From JAEKNW01 sp963678375 (GTDB lineage: Bacteria > Cloacimonadota > Cloacimonadia > Cloacimonadales > JAFGVF01), in contig CAXXQH010000001.1 of NCBI GenBank assembly GCA_963678375.2, positions 124,001 to 188,000 of the forward strand: a stretch of DNA of 64,000 nucleotides. Direction: 5' to 3'. The notes below the pieces were generated by a model. It searched no databases. It was given only the letters and a program-made list of their open reading frames with translations, and was not told the DNA's origin. Positions within the stretch are counted from its first letter, which is position 1, and the number at the start of each line of letters is the position of its first letter. A program made the translations under genes and the position numbers. Below are positions 43,202 through 56,000 of the stretch, piece by piece.

Positions 43202-46200
43202 TCAACTGATGGCTTTCCCTTTTATTCTCTTAATCTGTTGATTAGTGAAATCAGAATAATTACTATCTCCAGCTGTAATAAAAAGTTGATAGGCTAACTC
43301 AAGTTTAGCAAGTGCTTGACCATCATGACCCAATATTTCATAAGTTATACCCCAATTGAAAAGAGCTTTACCTTGTCCAATTTTATCGCCTATTTTTGAT
43401 AAACTCTTGTTTTGAATCTCGTAATATTCCATTGCTTTTGAATAATCCTTTTCTTCTCTAAGAACATTGGCCAGATTTCCTATAGTATGGGCTATCCCTT
43501 CTTTATCTTGCAATTCCTCTTGTAATTTTAGATTAGTTTGATAAATCTCTTTTGCCTTAGGGAACTCCTGTTTCATAAAGAATGCATCACCTAAAGCATC
43601 ATTAGCATATGAAATTCCTACTTTATCATCAATGAGTTCAGCTATTTCTTTAGCTTGTTGGAGATATTTTATTGCTCGATCATATTCTTGAAGAATGCTA
43701 TATATATAGCCAAAATTATACAAGACAGTTTGTTCTTGTTGCTTGTCCCCAACATACATAGCCATAAACAAACACTTTTCTAAAGTACTTATTGCTAAAT
43801 CATCCTTACCTTGTGAAAAGAGAATCATTGCTATTTCTGTGTTAACTTTCGCATATCCATGTTTATCCCCAATCGTTTCTGCTATGGAAAGTGCTTCATG
43901 AAAGAATTTTAAAGCCTTTTCTTGGTTACCTTTTCGAATCTCTATTATACCTAGTGATGTTGCAGAAATTCGCAGAAAGAGCTTCTTATTATGTTTTTTA
44001 GCTAGTTTCCATAATTTTAAATAACTATTATGAGCAAGTTTATACTTAGCTTTGTCTAGAGAGTGTTGTCCTAATATAGAGTAGAATATTATGTTTAAAG
44101 TAACTGATTGTTGGCTTAAATCTTGCTCAAGACCATCTTTTAATTGCTTAAATTTAGATAATTCATTAACCATCCGATAGTAATCTAACATAATTAAATT
44201 CATTCTAAACTTGATAGATGGAGACTTGACTTCATTTAAAAGTAAGTTATACATTTTAACAAGAGTTTTATAGTCTTTTCTAAGTTCTAGTAATCTAAAC
44301 TTAGCAAGATAATAAAGGTCTACTTCTTCTTCTTTCAAATAATTTTTATCTATTAGATTAATGTATTTTTTTACAAGATGAATTATATTCCCATCTAGAC
44401 TGGAGTTTACTAGTTTTAGAGTAATGCTGTTTATTAAGGTGAGTTTATCTGCAAATAATAAAGCTTGTTCAAAATAGTAAGAAGATATATTAAATGATGC
44501 TTCTTCAATATTTTTTTCAGCTGCTAGTAGTGCCCAAGTAATTGCTTCGGTAGGAGATTTAGCTAAAATGAAATGATTAGCAATCACTTCGTAAAATGAA
44601 GAAATGTTCTTATCATAAGTAGTTATGTAATAATTAGCAATAATTATGTGTAACTTCTGTTTCTCCTTAAACAATATTGAACGATAAATTGCATCGCGCA
44701 TTAAAGAATTATTAAAGTAATATTCTATTTCAGGTAAAATAACTTTCTTGAATAGTTGTTGATTCTTTGTTAAATTTTCTAACACTTCTTCAATTTGCAT
44801 CTGAACAAATTCTTCCGAAAATATATTCATTACTTGATTATTAAAACTTACTCCGAGAATTGAGGCATACTTTAGAAGTTGTTTAGTGCTTTCAGGAAGA
44901 GTTTCAAATTCATTTAATAACAAAGTTTCAAAAGTATTAGGTAATTTACCATTTCTAACAAGTAATTTAAAGTCACTTATATCAAAAGTACTTTTAGCAT
45001 TTATTGTGTTTTCTCCAATAATTTTGCAGATCTCCTTGATATAGGCAGGATTATTATTTGTTAATTTTAGAACTTCTTTGATAGCAGTGGAAGTAATGTT
45101 AATGTTATTATTATTAAAAAGTTTTTTTGTTGAATTCTCATCAAAATTTTCCATGATAACTCGATATGGTGAATACACTAAAAAATCATCAAATACTTTG
45201 GAATCATTACTTGTTAAACAGACTCTTATTTCATGAGCTAGCAATTTTGGGATTAAAACTTTAAGTAGAGATTTTGACATTGAGTCCAGCCACTGGATAT
45301 TCTCTAAAACCAAATATTGATGATTTTCTAAAATTATTATCAGTATTTCTGATAAAATATCGAAAAGTAAAACTAGTTCTGTATTTTTGTCTTCCCTATC
45401 TTCTGTGAGGAAAAAGTCTTGAATTACAGTATAATCCAAATCAGCTTTCTTTCTTTCTACAAAATCTTGAATGTAAGAAATATCAGTTAAAATATTATCG
45501 ATTTTTTTTACTTGAGTGAATATATTGTAAAAGAGAGTAAATGATTTTAACTTGTCGTATTCACTTAAAACAGAGATGTAGACTAAATTTTTCTTAACTC
45601 TCTTTTTCAAGTGTTCAAACATTAGGTGTGATTTTCCTGAACCAACTTCGCCACTAATAAGAATGAGTTTCTTTTTTTCCATTTCAGTCAAAGTTCTTTG
45701 ATAACCTATCAGTTTCGAATTATTAAAATTATCTTGGTAAGCAGACCAAAAATCTGAAAATTCATTGCTAACATGATATATTTTAATCTTATTTTTGATA
45801 CCTTTTACTTTAGCTTCATTTACAAAGTTAGTTTGGTATCTACCTTTTATATATGGTAAAATTTCTGAAGAAAAAGCGAAATCATTGTTCAGAGCTTCAC
45901 TCATCAGTCTCGCAGAAATGTTAACTCCATTTCCTATGATACCATATTCATATCTATCAGAAGCTCCCAGTCTACCTCCAAAAATGCTATTATAAGTTAA
46001 TCCAATTTTAGCGGTTATTTCAGGACTATATATCTTTGTAATTTTTAAACATGAAGCAAACGCTCGTTCAATATCATCTTTGTGGAGAAAAGGTAAACCA
46101 AAAGTAATCAATATAAGATAGCCTTTATCAGTGTAATCTATTTTATTAATAGTTCCATCATAAAAATAGATTATTTCTTGAAGTTTAGTATAAAAATTAT

Positions 46201-46936
46201 GATAACTTAAAATGTTAATTTCATTTACATTATTATCTGAGTTCTTCAAGTTTATGAATATTACGGCAGATTTTTTTAATTCTCCTTTGAATTTTTCGTT
46301 TAACAACCATTTAGATATTTTTTTTGGAATAAATTCTTTCAAACAGTTGCTATTTATTTCTTCTAGCTTAATTTCTTCAGTTTGATAATCAACATTTTCA
46401 TGACATATAATTGTATTATCTTCTTGTTGAAAGACATTCTCCAGAACTTTTCCAGTAATGTAATAATCTATATGGTATTGAATATCACCGACAATATTAA
46501 TATTAATTTTACCCCATGACCAAGAACCATGGAAGTCTACTTCAAAATTATATTTTTTTTTAAATTGAACATTCAGAATTTTTAGAGATTCTTGCATTTG
46601 CCTTAGAGTAGCTCTAATCTTTCTACAAGCCTTTTCTTCTTGTCCTGGAAAAATTGCTAAAATAGAATCTCCTCCATACTTTATTAGATCACCATTAAAT
46701 TTATTTATTGCTTGGTACATCTTGTCAAAATATGAGTTTAACATATCCGTTATTTTTTCAATCGAATAATATCCACTACTACTTATATTTTCGGTTAGCT
46801 TTGTAAATCCACTTACATCAGTAAATAGAACTCCAGCTTCAATACTTTTGCTATAGGGTATATTATCAAGACAGAAGTCATCTTCTTTAACTATTTCTCT
46901 GATAATTTTTGGAAGTAGTTTTGGATACTCTAACAT
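43202..46936 (-). CDS. Soluble adenylyl cyclase-like protein: two cyclase domains, P-loop NTPase, TPRs
   Basis: A 1244-residue protein laid out like animal soluble adenylyl cyclase (ADCY10). C1 (about residues 30-200) has Asp40 (FTDVSGFT) and Asp90 (IKYGGDSILAIF), the two metal-binding aspartates. C2 (about 220-390) lacks those but has TDKGYLILITFG with the substrate-base lysine and YGIIGNGVNISARLM with the transition-state Asn and Arg. At the position where class IIIb enzymes carry Thr (YTVIG) or IIIa Asp, this protein has Gly. A P-loop GEVGSGKS sits near residue 430 with a Walker-B-like VLENIQWLDS; from about residue 880 to the end there are TPRs (LAISTLEKCLFMAMYVGDKQ, RAIKYLQQAKEIAELIDDK, KAMEYYEIQNKSLSKIGDK). 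GGAGG precedes ATG by six bases. Confidence 0.88.
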   Translation of the reverse strand: MLEYPKLLPKIIREIVKEDDFCLDNIPYSKSIEAGVLFTDVSGFTKLTENISSSGYYSIEKITDMLNSYFDKMYQAINKFNGDLIKYGGDSILAIFPGQEEKACRKIRATLRQMQESLKILNVQFKKKYNFEVDFHGSWSWGKININIVGDIQYHIDYYITGKVLENVFQQEDNTIICHENVDYQTEEIKLEEINSNCLKEFIPKKISKWLLNEKFKGELKKSAVIFINLKNSDNNVNEINILSYHNFYTKLQEIIYFYDGTINKIDYTDKGYLILITFGLPFLHKDDIERAFASCLKITKIYSPEITAKIGLTYNSIFGGRLGASDRYEYGIIGNGVNISARLMSEALNNDFAFSSEILPYIKGRYQTNFVNEAKVKGIKNKIKIYHVSNEFSDFWSAYQDNFNNSKLIGYQRTLTEMEKKKLILISGEVGSGKSHLMFEHLKKRVKKNLVYISVLSEYDKLKSFTLFYNIFTQVKKIDNILTDISYIQDFVERKKADLDYTVIQDFFLTEDREDKNTELVLLFDILSEILIIILENHQYLVLENIQWLDSMSKSLLKVLIPKLLAHEIRVCLTSNDSKVFDDFLVYSPYRVIMENFDENSTKKLFNNNNINITSTAIKEVLKLTNNNPAYIKEICKIIGENTINAKSTFDISDFKLLVRNGKLPNTFETLLLNEFETLPESTKQLLKYASILGVSFNNQVMNIFSEEFVQMQIEEVLENLTKNQQLFKKVILPEIEYYFNNSLMRDAIYRSILFKEKQKLHIIIANYYITTYDKNISSFYEVIANHFILAKSPTEAITWALLAAEKNIEEASFNISSYYFEQALLFADKLTLINSITLKLVNSSLDGNIIHLVKKYINLIDKNYLKEEEVDLYYLAKFRLLELRKDYKTLVKMYNLLLNEVKSPSIKFRMNLIMLDYYRMVNELSKFKQLKDGLEQDLSQQSVTLNIIFYSILGQHSLDKAKYKLAHNSYLKLWKLAKKHNKKLFLRISATSLGIIEIRKGNQEKALKFFHEALSIAETIGDKHGYAKVNTEIAMILFSQGKDDLAISTLEKCLFMAMYVGDKQQEQTVLYNFGYIYSILQEYDRAIKYLQQAKEIAELIDDKVGISYANDALGDAFFMKQEFPKAKEIYQTNLKLQEELQDKEGIAHTIGNLANVLREEKDYSKAMEYYEIQNKSLSKIGDKIGQGKALFNWGITYEILGHDGQALAKLELAYQLFITAGDSNYSDFTNQQIKRIKGKAIS

Positions 46937-47028
46937 ACATTTCCTCCGATTGAATATTAAGCAATTACTCTACTATATCGAATAACAACTAATTGTGGCA
47001 AGTTTTTTTTTATAAAAAATTTTATAAA

Positions 47029-47060
47029 GAAACAGGGAATAGTTAACTATTCCCTGTTTC
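47029..47060 (-). terminator. Strong hairpin terminator after the giant surface-protein gene
   Basis: A perfect 14-bp stem (GAAACAGGGAATAG / CTATTCCCTGTTTC) with a TTAA loop, ten bases after the stop. On the minus strand it runs into TTTATAAAATTTTTT. Confidence 0.85.
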
Positions 47061-47069
47061 AATAAACTG

Positions 47070-50000
47070 TTAATTAGATTTTGACATTATAGGTTTTACA
47101 ATTCTTCCATCTCTTCTGAGATATCTATGAACTCTAATGAAATCTTCCAAAGACATTCTGCTATTATTAGAAAATCCCAAAATGAAATAGAACTGTCTAT
47201 TAACTGTTTGACCGATATTTACATCAATCCATGACAGATCATCTACACTATCTCTATATTCAAAGATGCCTTCAGGATCATCACAGGAGTAGATCAAATA
47301 AGTTAAATTATTAACAGGCAGACCAGCAATTGTTTCTGTTATTTCATCCCAATTAAGGTTAATACTCGAGCCGGTCATTGAAACAGAAGGATTTTGTGGA
47401 GCAGACAAAGCATCTATTTGTGTCACGACAAAGGCTTCTCGTTCGATAACATCTGTATAACTTCCAGTTGTCATAGTAAGAGTAACGGTGTAGAGACCAG
47501 GGTTCTCATAAATGTGATCAGTGTGTCTTTCACTACTTGTTTGGCCATCTCCAAAATCCCAAAGTATAGAAGTTTCATGATGATCATGACCTTCAGATTT
47601 ATTATCAAAATAAATAGGTGTTCCTGGAGTATTGAATCTGCCTAGAGAGTTGAAATTACACAAATGATGATGGTAGTTCATACCAATATCAGCTACTGAT
47701 TGGTCAGGATCAAGTGGCATATCTGGATTTCCACCATCTATACAACTAGAATAGATACTAAGCTTAAGATCATAATTATCAAGATCTTCAAAAAGGGGAT
47801 CTGTGTTCATGTTTCCAACACCTGGAGCATTACCAGTATCCATGGATATGTCATTATATTCGAAAGTAGTATTGACAAGATTTCCATTTGATAAATCAGT
47901 ATCATTAATTGGTGAACCCCAAATGATGTTTTGACCAAGGTAAATAGAGCTATTGCTTGCATCCACAATTCTTGAAAAGCCAAGTATGTTGTTGTTCATA
48001 ATTTCAATATTCGAAATATCTTCAGCATTGATAAAAGTAGCTAGATTACCTAAATTGTTTTCAACATGATTGTGATGTATCTGTGTACTACATTCAGCTC
48101 CAGACAATTCGAAAGCTACCATATTATCAATAAGAGCATTTCTCTCAATATTTGCATTATTGTTACCAACAACTTTCAATCCGATTGCAAAACCTTCAAT
48201 CTCAGAATATCTTAACCAAGGGTTTACTTGATTCGTTAAAGTTATACCTGTACCTAGATTTCTACTAGTATTTGTTGTATGTCTTACGCGGATATTAGTC
48301 AAAACTGGGATAGTTTCATCTGATGAATTTAAACTGATGCCTGACATCACATTTTCGGATTCAAAATTATTTAAAGTGAAATCTATCAAGCCAAGGCATT
48401 TGAAGGCAATGGCTTCTGTTCTTGTAGTGTTAGTCGTGTGTCTAACTCGTATATTGGTTAAGATTGGTCTTATTGACTCAGTTCTACTGAGATTTTCTAG
48501 TAGAAGACCAGTTAAACAATCTTCAACAAGAATAGAATCAAGCCTTGCTTCAATCTGTCCTTGCAGGTAAATTCCTTTTCCACCTAATTCTCTAGAAGTA
48601 TTTGTTGTATGTCTAACTCTTATATTGGATAAAATTGGAGTTGAAGCATTATTAGAGTATATTGAAATACCATCTTTAACATTATCAGACTCAAAATCAT
48701 CAATAACTAATTTAACAGATCCATAACACTTAATAGCAGTAGCATCTGTTCTTGAGGTATTAGTGGTATGCCTTACCCGAATATTGGTTAATACAGGTAA
48801 ACTTTCTTCTGTTCTAGAAGTATTATCTAATAATAAGCCTGTTACATAATCCTCAACAATTACATCAGAAATTTCAGCTGAAATAGGACCTGTTAATACA
48901 AGAGCAGATTCGCCTAAACTTCTAGAAGTATTAGTAGTATGACTTACCCTAATATTTGTTAAAGTTGGAGTAACAGATTGAGATGATTCGTATAGAATAC
49001 CATCATGGACATTTTCTGCTACAAAGTTATTAAGATTTAGATTAACATTACCATTAACACGCAAGGCAAGGGCATCAGTTCTCGAAGTATTTGTAGTATG
49101 TCTTACTCTTATGTTAGTTAAAGTTGGTGTAGAGGTCTCTACCCTATCTGTATTATCAAAATACAAACCAGTAAGATAATTCTCAACTTCTAGAGAATCT
49201 ATTTCTACATCAATCTGGCCTACAAATTCTAGAGCTGTATCTGCTAACTCTCTTGAAGTGTTAGTAGTATGTCTTACCCTGATGTTAGTTAGGACAGGTG
49301 TTGGTGAAGAACTAAGGGCATCAAAGATAATGGCATTTGAGAAATCATCAATCTCTACTTGGCTAATATTAGGAGATGAGTTGCCTTCAACACGAAGAGC
49401 AAAAGCATCTTCATTTCGAGAAGTATTAGTAGTATGTCTTACTCTGATGTTAGTTAATACAGGAGCAGTTGATGATTGGTCTGATTTAATTTCAATACCA
49501 TAATCAAAATCTTCTATATCAATATCATCAAGTTGCACATTAGAGTTTTGAATTTTAAAAGCTCGCATGTCAGCTTCATTTCGAGAAGTATTAGTAGTAT
49601 GTCTTACTCTGATGTTTGTAAGAACTGGAACATCAGAAGATGAATCCCCAAGTATTTCGAAACCTGTATCATATTTATCAATATCAATATCTTCAATAAC
49701 AGCTTGAGAAGATCCGATAATCTTTATAGCTGAGTATTGACTATTAGCACCTTCGATATTTAATGTCGATAAGTTTGGTGATGCACCATTTATTTCAATT
49801 GCTTTACGGGCATTTTTGATAGTTGAATTTGTTATTGTTGATATATCTGTTGCTGAGTTGAATTTAAGACCTTCCCATTCAGAGGTTTGTCTTTCACCAT
49901 TAGTAACAGTATTAAAGATTACACCATCAGCAATCAAACCACCATCTACAAGAAAACCAGTATCTTCCATAATGTTAATTACACTTCCTTCCTCAATGGT

Positions 50001-53000
50001 TAATGTTGTTCCAGTTGCAATGGAGACTTGTCCATATACATTGTATGGAGAGAAAGCCACTTCCCAAGAACCGAAGTAGTTACCACCTGGAATAGAAGTA
50101 CCTTCTACATTTATATAATCAAGATAACGAACGCTATCAGAAGCAACAACTAAGTCATTCTCATCAATATATGACACTACGAGACTAATTGAATAATCGC
50201 CACCAATATTATAGTTTATACTAGGATTTTGCTCATAAGAATCTGCTACATTATCATTATCAAGATACCAAGTCCAGTGGTTTGGATTACCTTGAGTTAA
50301 ATCAGTGAACTGAACAGATTGGCCACTAAGGATTTCAGTATTATCAGCAACAAATTCAGCAGTAAAGGAATCTGTTATGATAATGGTTATATCTTGAGAA
50401 GTTACTAAACGACCAGATCCATCATTGACATTTACAGTAATTATCTCACTACCAACCCAATCTGCAGGAGCAAAGAGAGTGACTTCTAAACCTAGGATAT
50501 TATAGCCTATATGAAGGTTATTTTCAATTGTCAAAGTAAGTAATGATAGTGATTGTTCAGGGTCATAAACATGATTTGAGAAATCAATTACTTGCCTTGT
50601 TGTTTGCAAAAGAGTTAATTCTTGTGGCAAATCAATGAAATATGGAGCATCTGCAACATCAATAACAGTTACTGTTATTTGATCACTAATTTGACCTTGA
50701 TAATTATCGCTGGCAATAATTGTAATTTCTTCAATACCAACCCAATCTTGTTCAGGACTAATCCTAACGATACCATTTATGATTGATACCGCAATATGAT
50801 CATTTCCTGAAACGGAGAAATTAAGATAGTCATTATCAGCATCAATAAAGTAGTTTCTTAAATCTATTTCCTCATTGATTGAATCTTCATCCATAACAAT
50901 ATCAGGTAGACTTGCAAACAATTCAGGTTGTGTATTAACAACACTAATGTAATTTTCTCTAAGTAGAGAATGAGATTCTGAGTTTTCATTAGTAACAGTA
51001 AGTTTTACAGAATAAGTTCCTCTATTTTCATAAATAAATTCTGGATTAACCTCATAACTATCAATAATTCCATCATTTTGGAAATCCCATTGATATTCAG
51101 TTATTTCAGATTCATCAGAAGTCTGAGCCAAACTAGTAAAGCTTACAGGCAAGTTTTTCGGACCTGTAAGAGGTGTAGCTGAGAAATTAGCAGTTATTAA
51201 TCTTTCAGTCACAATCATATTAACATTGACTAAACTAGTTAGATGTTCTGGGTCATTTGATTCTATTTCGAGAATAGCATTATAATTACCTTCAGTCATA
51301 TCGAAAGAAGATAATTCAAGAGTAATAGTCTCACTGTTACCAGCTGCAATAGTCATAGAACTTTCAGAGATTTCTAACCAGGCAACTCCATTTGCACTAA
51401 TGGAGGAGATTCTTAAGTCACTATCACCAAGATTACTAATATCAAATTCAACTGAGTCGTTTGCAAATCTTGGAATAGTACTAGTAATTTGTCCTAGGGA
51501 AACAGCAATCTCAGGAGGAGCAATTGAAGATGCGATTAGAGAAATACTAACTTCTGGATTCTCAGGATCATTAGATTCAATAATTAGTTCACCAACTTGT
51601 TGACCATCCTGACTACTGTCATAAGTAACTGTTATGGATTCACTTTCTCCATTTTGAAGAACAAAAGCTCTGTTAATAACTGAGAAAACAGGATTACTTG
51701 AGCTAATCGAACTTATTGTAAGTGGAGCATAACCTTGATTAGTCACTTGAATATTTTTAACTTTTGCATAACCAAGGTAAGTCTGACCAAAGTTTAATTG
51801 GTCATTGAAAGATATAACAGGGTCTCCAGACATCATAGTTAAAGAAGTTGTTCGTTGACCTTGAAGAATATTACTATTATTATCGAAAATCGATAACTTC
51901 ACATTATAATCTCCAAGCTGACTATCTGTTGGGAACTGTAAGTTAGTACTTGCTTGATAATTTGAAGTTACTGTTAAGTCATAATTATCTTCAAAGGTAT
52001 CAATAAGTAAGTTATCTGCAGAATATAATTCATAAAGAGCTCTTATTTCATGATTAAATAACTGAGTGGTAAGAAGAGCATTTACTTCAATTTCTTCACC
52101 TGGATAGAAACTTGTTCTATCTAATGTAAGAGAATTTATTGAAGCATATATAGGTTGTTGATTAAATACAAATTGTCCCCACATAACTTTGGATGTTCCA
52201 GTATCATTACCGTTAACATCTAAAGATATTTCTATTTCATTAGCAACATTATTTCCTAAAATAATTAGTTCAGGGTCAATCATAAATTCGGTAATCGAAT
52301 AGTTATTGCTTGAACCAATTAATTGTCCCACCCATGAGCCATTCACAAAGACATAGTTTACTTCATTTTGATCAATATCATAAGCTCTAATTCTTAGTTT
52401 AGCATAATCAATAGTTTCTTCATTTGTATAAATAATGAATTCAACAGGAGCATTAGTATAATTTTCATTAATAGCAACACCTAAGTCATTATCCGTTTGT
52501 TCTACAAAATCATTACCAGCATTATCAGTCTCAGTGAAATTGAAGTTAGAGTGATTTAAGGTAACTGGTATTGAAACTTGGCTATTATCTGGATCATTAG
52601 TATTTATTCTAAGATAATCAAAATAAGTACCATAATCAATGTCTCTTGTATCTACAGTGATAATGATATTTTCACTTTGACCAACAGCTATCACTCCCTC
52701 TGAAGGTGAAAGTGATAACCATGGGATTTGCATACTTTCTGAAGTGAAAGAATACTCTAAGTCAGCTTGTCCAGTGTTGTTTATCTGAATCTCGTCATAG
52801 ATTAAAGTGTTATCAAGAATAAACCAATCTAAACTATTCTTATCTATTTCTACCTGAGGAACATAGACTCCTGAACCAGACATTTGAATATTTAATTCAT
52901 CAGTATTAGCAGCATTGGAGCTGATAGTTAATATCGCTGAATCAATATTATTTCCACTAGGACTATAGCGTACGGTAATATCCTTATTAGCTCCAGGCTG

Positions 53001-56000
53001 AACATTTATTGGTCTGTCTTGATTTGGATTAGAAAGAGATAAGAAATCAGGATGATCAGAATAAACATTTGTTATTCTGAGAAGTCCTGTACCCTGATTA
53101 TAGATTGTGAAAGAAATTTCAGAACTATCTCCTACATTAACTGTTGAAAAATCAAGACTAGAAGTTGAGGCATATATTTCAGCATTAGCTTCCATTCCGT
53201 AACCAGTAAGATGAATAATATCATCATCATCTGAGCTATTGGAAACTATAATAAGCTCTGCATTTTTCGTACCTTGATTTGTTGGTGTAAATGACACAGT
53301 AACAAGTCTAGAAGCTTCTGGTGCTAAAGTAAATGATGGTGGAGACACCATAAATACTTGATCACTAGTAGTTAAAGAAGACACTTGCAATGTTGAAGAG
53401 CCTGTGTTAGAAATTGTAATTATCTCAGTAGATGAATTTCCTATTAAAACAGATCCTAAATCTATATCTGAAATGTCATAGGATATTTGTGGTGTTCCAG
53501 AAACTGTTAGATTTACAGGAATTTCTTGACTAGCTCTAGGATCATTACTGTTAACTATAATCGCAGCTGAATATGAGCCTGCATAAACGTTCAAGGCTGA
53601 GACATTAATTGTTATGGTTTCATTCATACCAGATTGAATTGTTCCTGTCAGCGGATTAGCACTTAACCAATCTGAAACAGCTCTTGAAGAACTTCTAGTA
53701 TTTATTTCTCTTGAATTACTTGTAAATTCGATATCATAAATTAAATCTCTATCACCAGTATTTGATATATCCAAAGTAAATTCTTCTTCATTACCATAAT
53801 CTAATGATGAGACAATATTTTCAAGAGATAGATTTATGATCGGAGGATTATATCCCTGTCCATTCAGATTAACATTTTCTGAGCCAACACTTGTTTGGAT
53901 TGTCATTACTGCATCAAATTCAGTGTTAGTTGAAGGACTAAATTCAACAACTATTTCAAGTTCTTCATTTGGTGAAAGCCAAGTTGGTGTTGTTTGACTA
54001 CAGCTAAATACATCTGCTGGTTCAAATGATATTTCTTGGATTTCTAAATCATCTGTTCCTGTGTTAACTACAGATATAACAGCTTCATCACTATAAGCAA
54101 CAGCAACTTCACCAAAGTTTACCATATTAGTAGATATTTCATAGGCTGGATAACCTTGAACACGCATATTTACAGGAATAGTTGTGGTAAGATTATCAGG
54201 GTCGTTTGAAGTAAATAGTAGACTTCCACTATAATCTCCTCCATAAATACCTGTTGGGTCAAATGTAATTTCAATATCCTGGTAATTGCTTGCTGCAATT
54301 GTTCCTGAAATAGTATCAGATGATAACCAACGACCATCATCAATTTGGAATAAAGGACCTGCAGAGTCACTTATCCAGAGATCTTTACCATTACTAGTAA
54401 AGGAATATATTACTGTATTATCCCAGAAGACTTGCTCTTCTTGAATAATGATAGTTCCATTTGCTAGTTGGAGTTGCAATATCTTTCCTCCCACAATTAC
54501 ATCATCTTCAATTAGGTTTTGGAAAGCCCAAAGATTATTGTTGTGATATTCTTCTACCCAAACTAATTGACTAATATTCTTTCCCAAATATGCACTATAA
54601 GTCTCAAGAACTTGACCATCATGAGCGACTCTATACATATTAGTGACAGCATTATCATCGAAAGCAACATTTATTAAGAAGCTATCCCCAATATAAGTTA
54701 ATGCAGGGAAATAATCAACTGGTGAAGAGAAAGATGCAATTGGTGGATTTGAACTAGCATTTAAAGTAGTTGGGTCATATCCATATACATTACCAGATTG
54801 ATTACCAATCCAAAGGTAAGTTCCATCATAAGTAATTCCATAAGGTTCTGTGTGAATTGGATAACTTTCACTAATCTGATAAGTAGTTAAATCATACTTA
54901 TGCAAGAGACCTGTTTGCTGACTTTCATTATCTTTATTGAAATCTACTATATAGAGTTCATTATTTAGCCAATACATACCAGCATTCCAGGTCGGCATAT
55001 TAGGATAACTAGTAATCTGATCACCTAAGAATCTTGAAGATTGATTACCTGAAATGTTATCCAAAGGCAGGTCATTTCTTATTTGATTTCGTGATTCATC
55101 CGCATAGAAAGCAATATCTCTAATTTCATAAGTATTGTCAAAGCTTTCAGCTCTTGAATTACTTTCATCTAGTTCTAAGGAATAAGTTAAATCTGAACCA
55201 CCTATATTGGTAATTCTAAGCATCTGAGTTTCTTCGTTATCAGTTGTTAAATTAGCTATTAAACTAGTTGGATTTACCTGAATACTTGGTTGTCCTTCTC
55301 CGATTCCAGTTAAAGCAATAATATATTCAGCATTATTACTAGCATTAGACTGGATGGATAGTTGACCTGTCTTAACACCTCCGCTTAAAGGTGTGAAGGA
55401 AACAGTAACTACTTCAGAGGTCAAAGGTTCAATGATGAATGAAGTGGCATCAACATCGAATTCACTATTATCACACATAATATCAGTAATTTCTAAATTT
55501 GCAGTTCCTGTATTTGAAATAATCAGTTCTTGATTCAATGTTTGACCAATATAACCAGTTGCAAATTCAATTTCATCATCTGATACTAAGATTGTAGGAT
55601 AACCTGTTACTTCTAAAGTTACATCAAGCTCTTGGTAAGGGTTTTCTGCATCATTAGATTCAACAATAATATTTGCAAGATATATTCCATCATTTAGATT
55701 TCTAGCATTATATTCAAGAGTAACTACAAGGTTTTCTCCGTCTAATAAAGAGCCTGAGCTTGGACTTAGACTTAACCAATTAAACTCATCAATTCCATCT
55801 TCAATTCTATATAGTTTAGGGTTTGTCATAACATCTGGGGCAATCCATAAATCTCTACCATTATGAGCAAGTCCATAAGAGATATCGTCGAAGATATCAT
55901 ATCCTAGATAACTTACTACTTGTCCTGTCTGATAATCTAATTGTCTTATCCTTTGAGCATTATAATCAAGAGCCCATATTTGACCTTCTTCATGATCTGC

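Noticed and set aside
48261..49622. CRISPR-like array of regularly spaced repeats
   Set aside because: Repeats are 42 bases long, differ at many synonymous sites, lie in a coding frame and are spaced by 117-129 bases of coding sequence; there are no cas genes.
48261..49622. Variable region of a diversity-generating retroelement
   Set aside because: The repeated motif is constant rather than variable, there is no adenine-specific pattern and no reverse transcriptase gene in the window.
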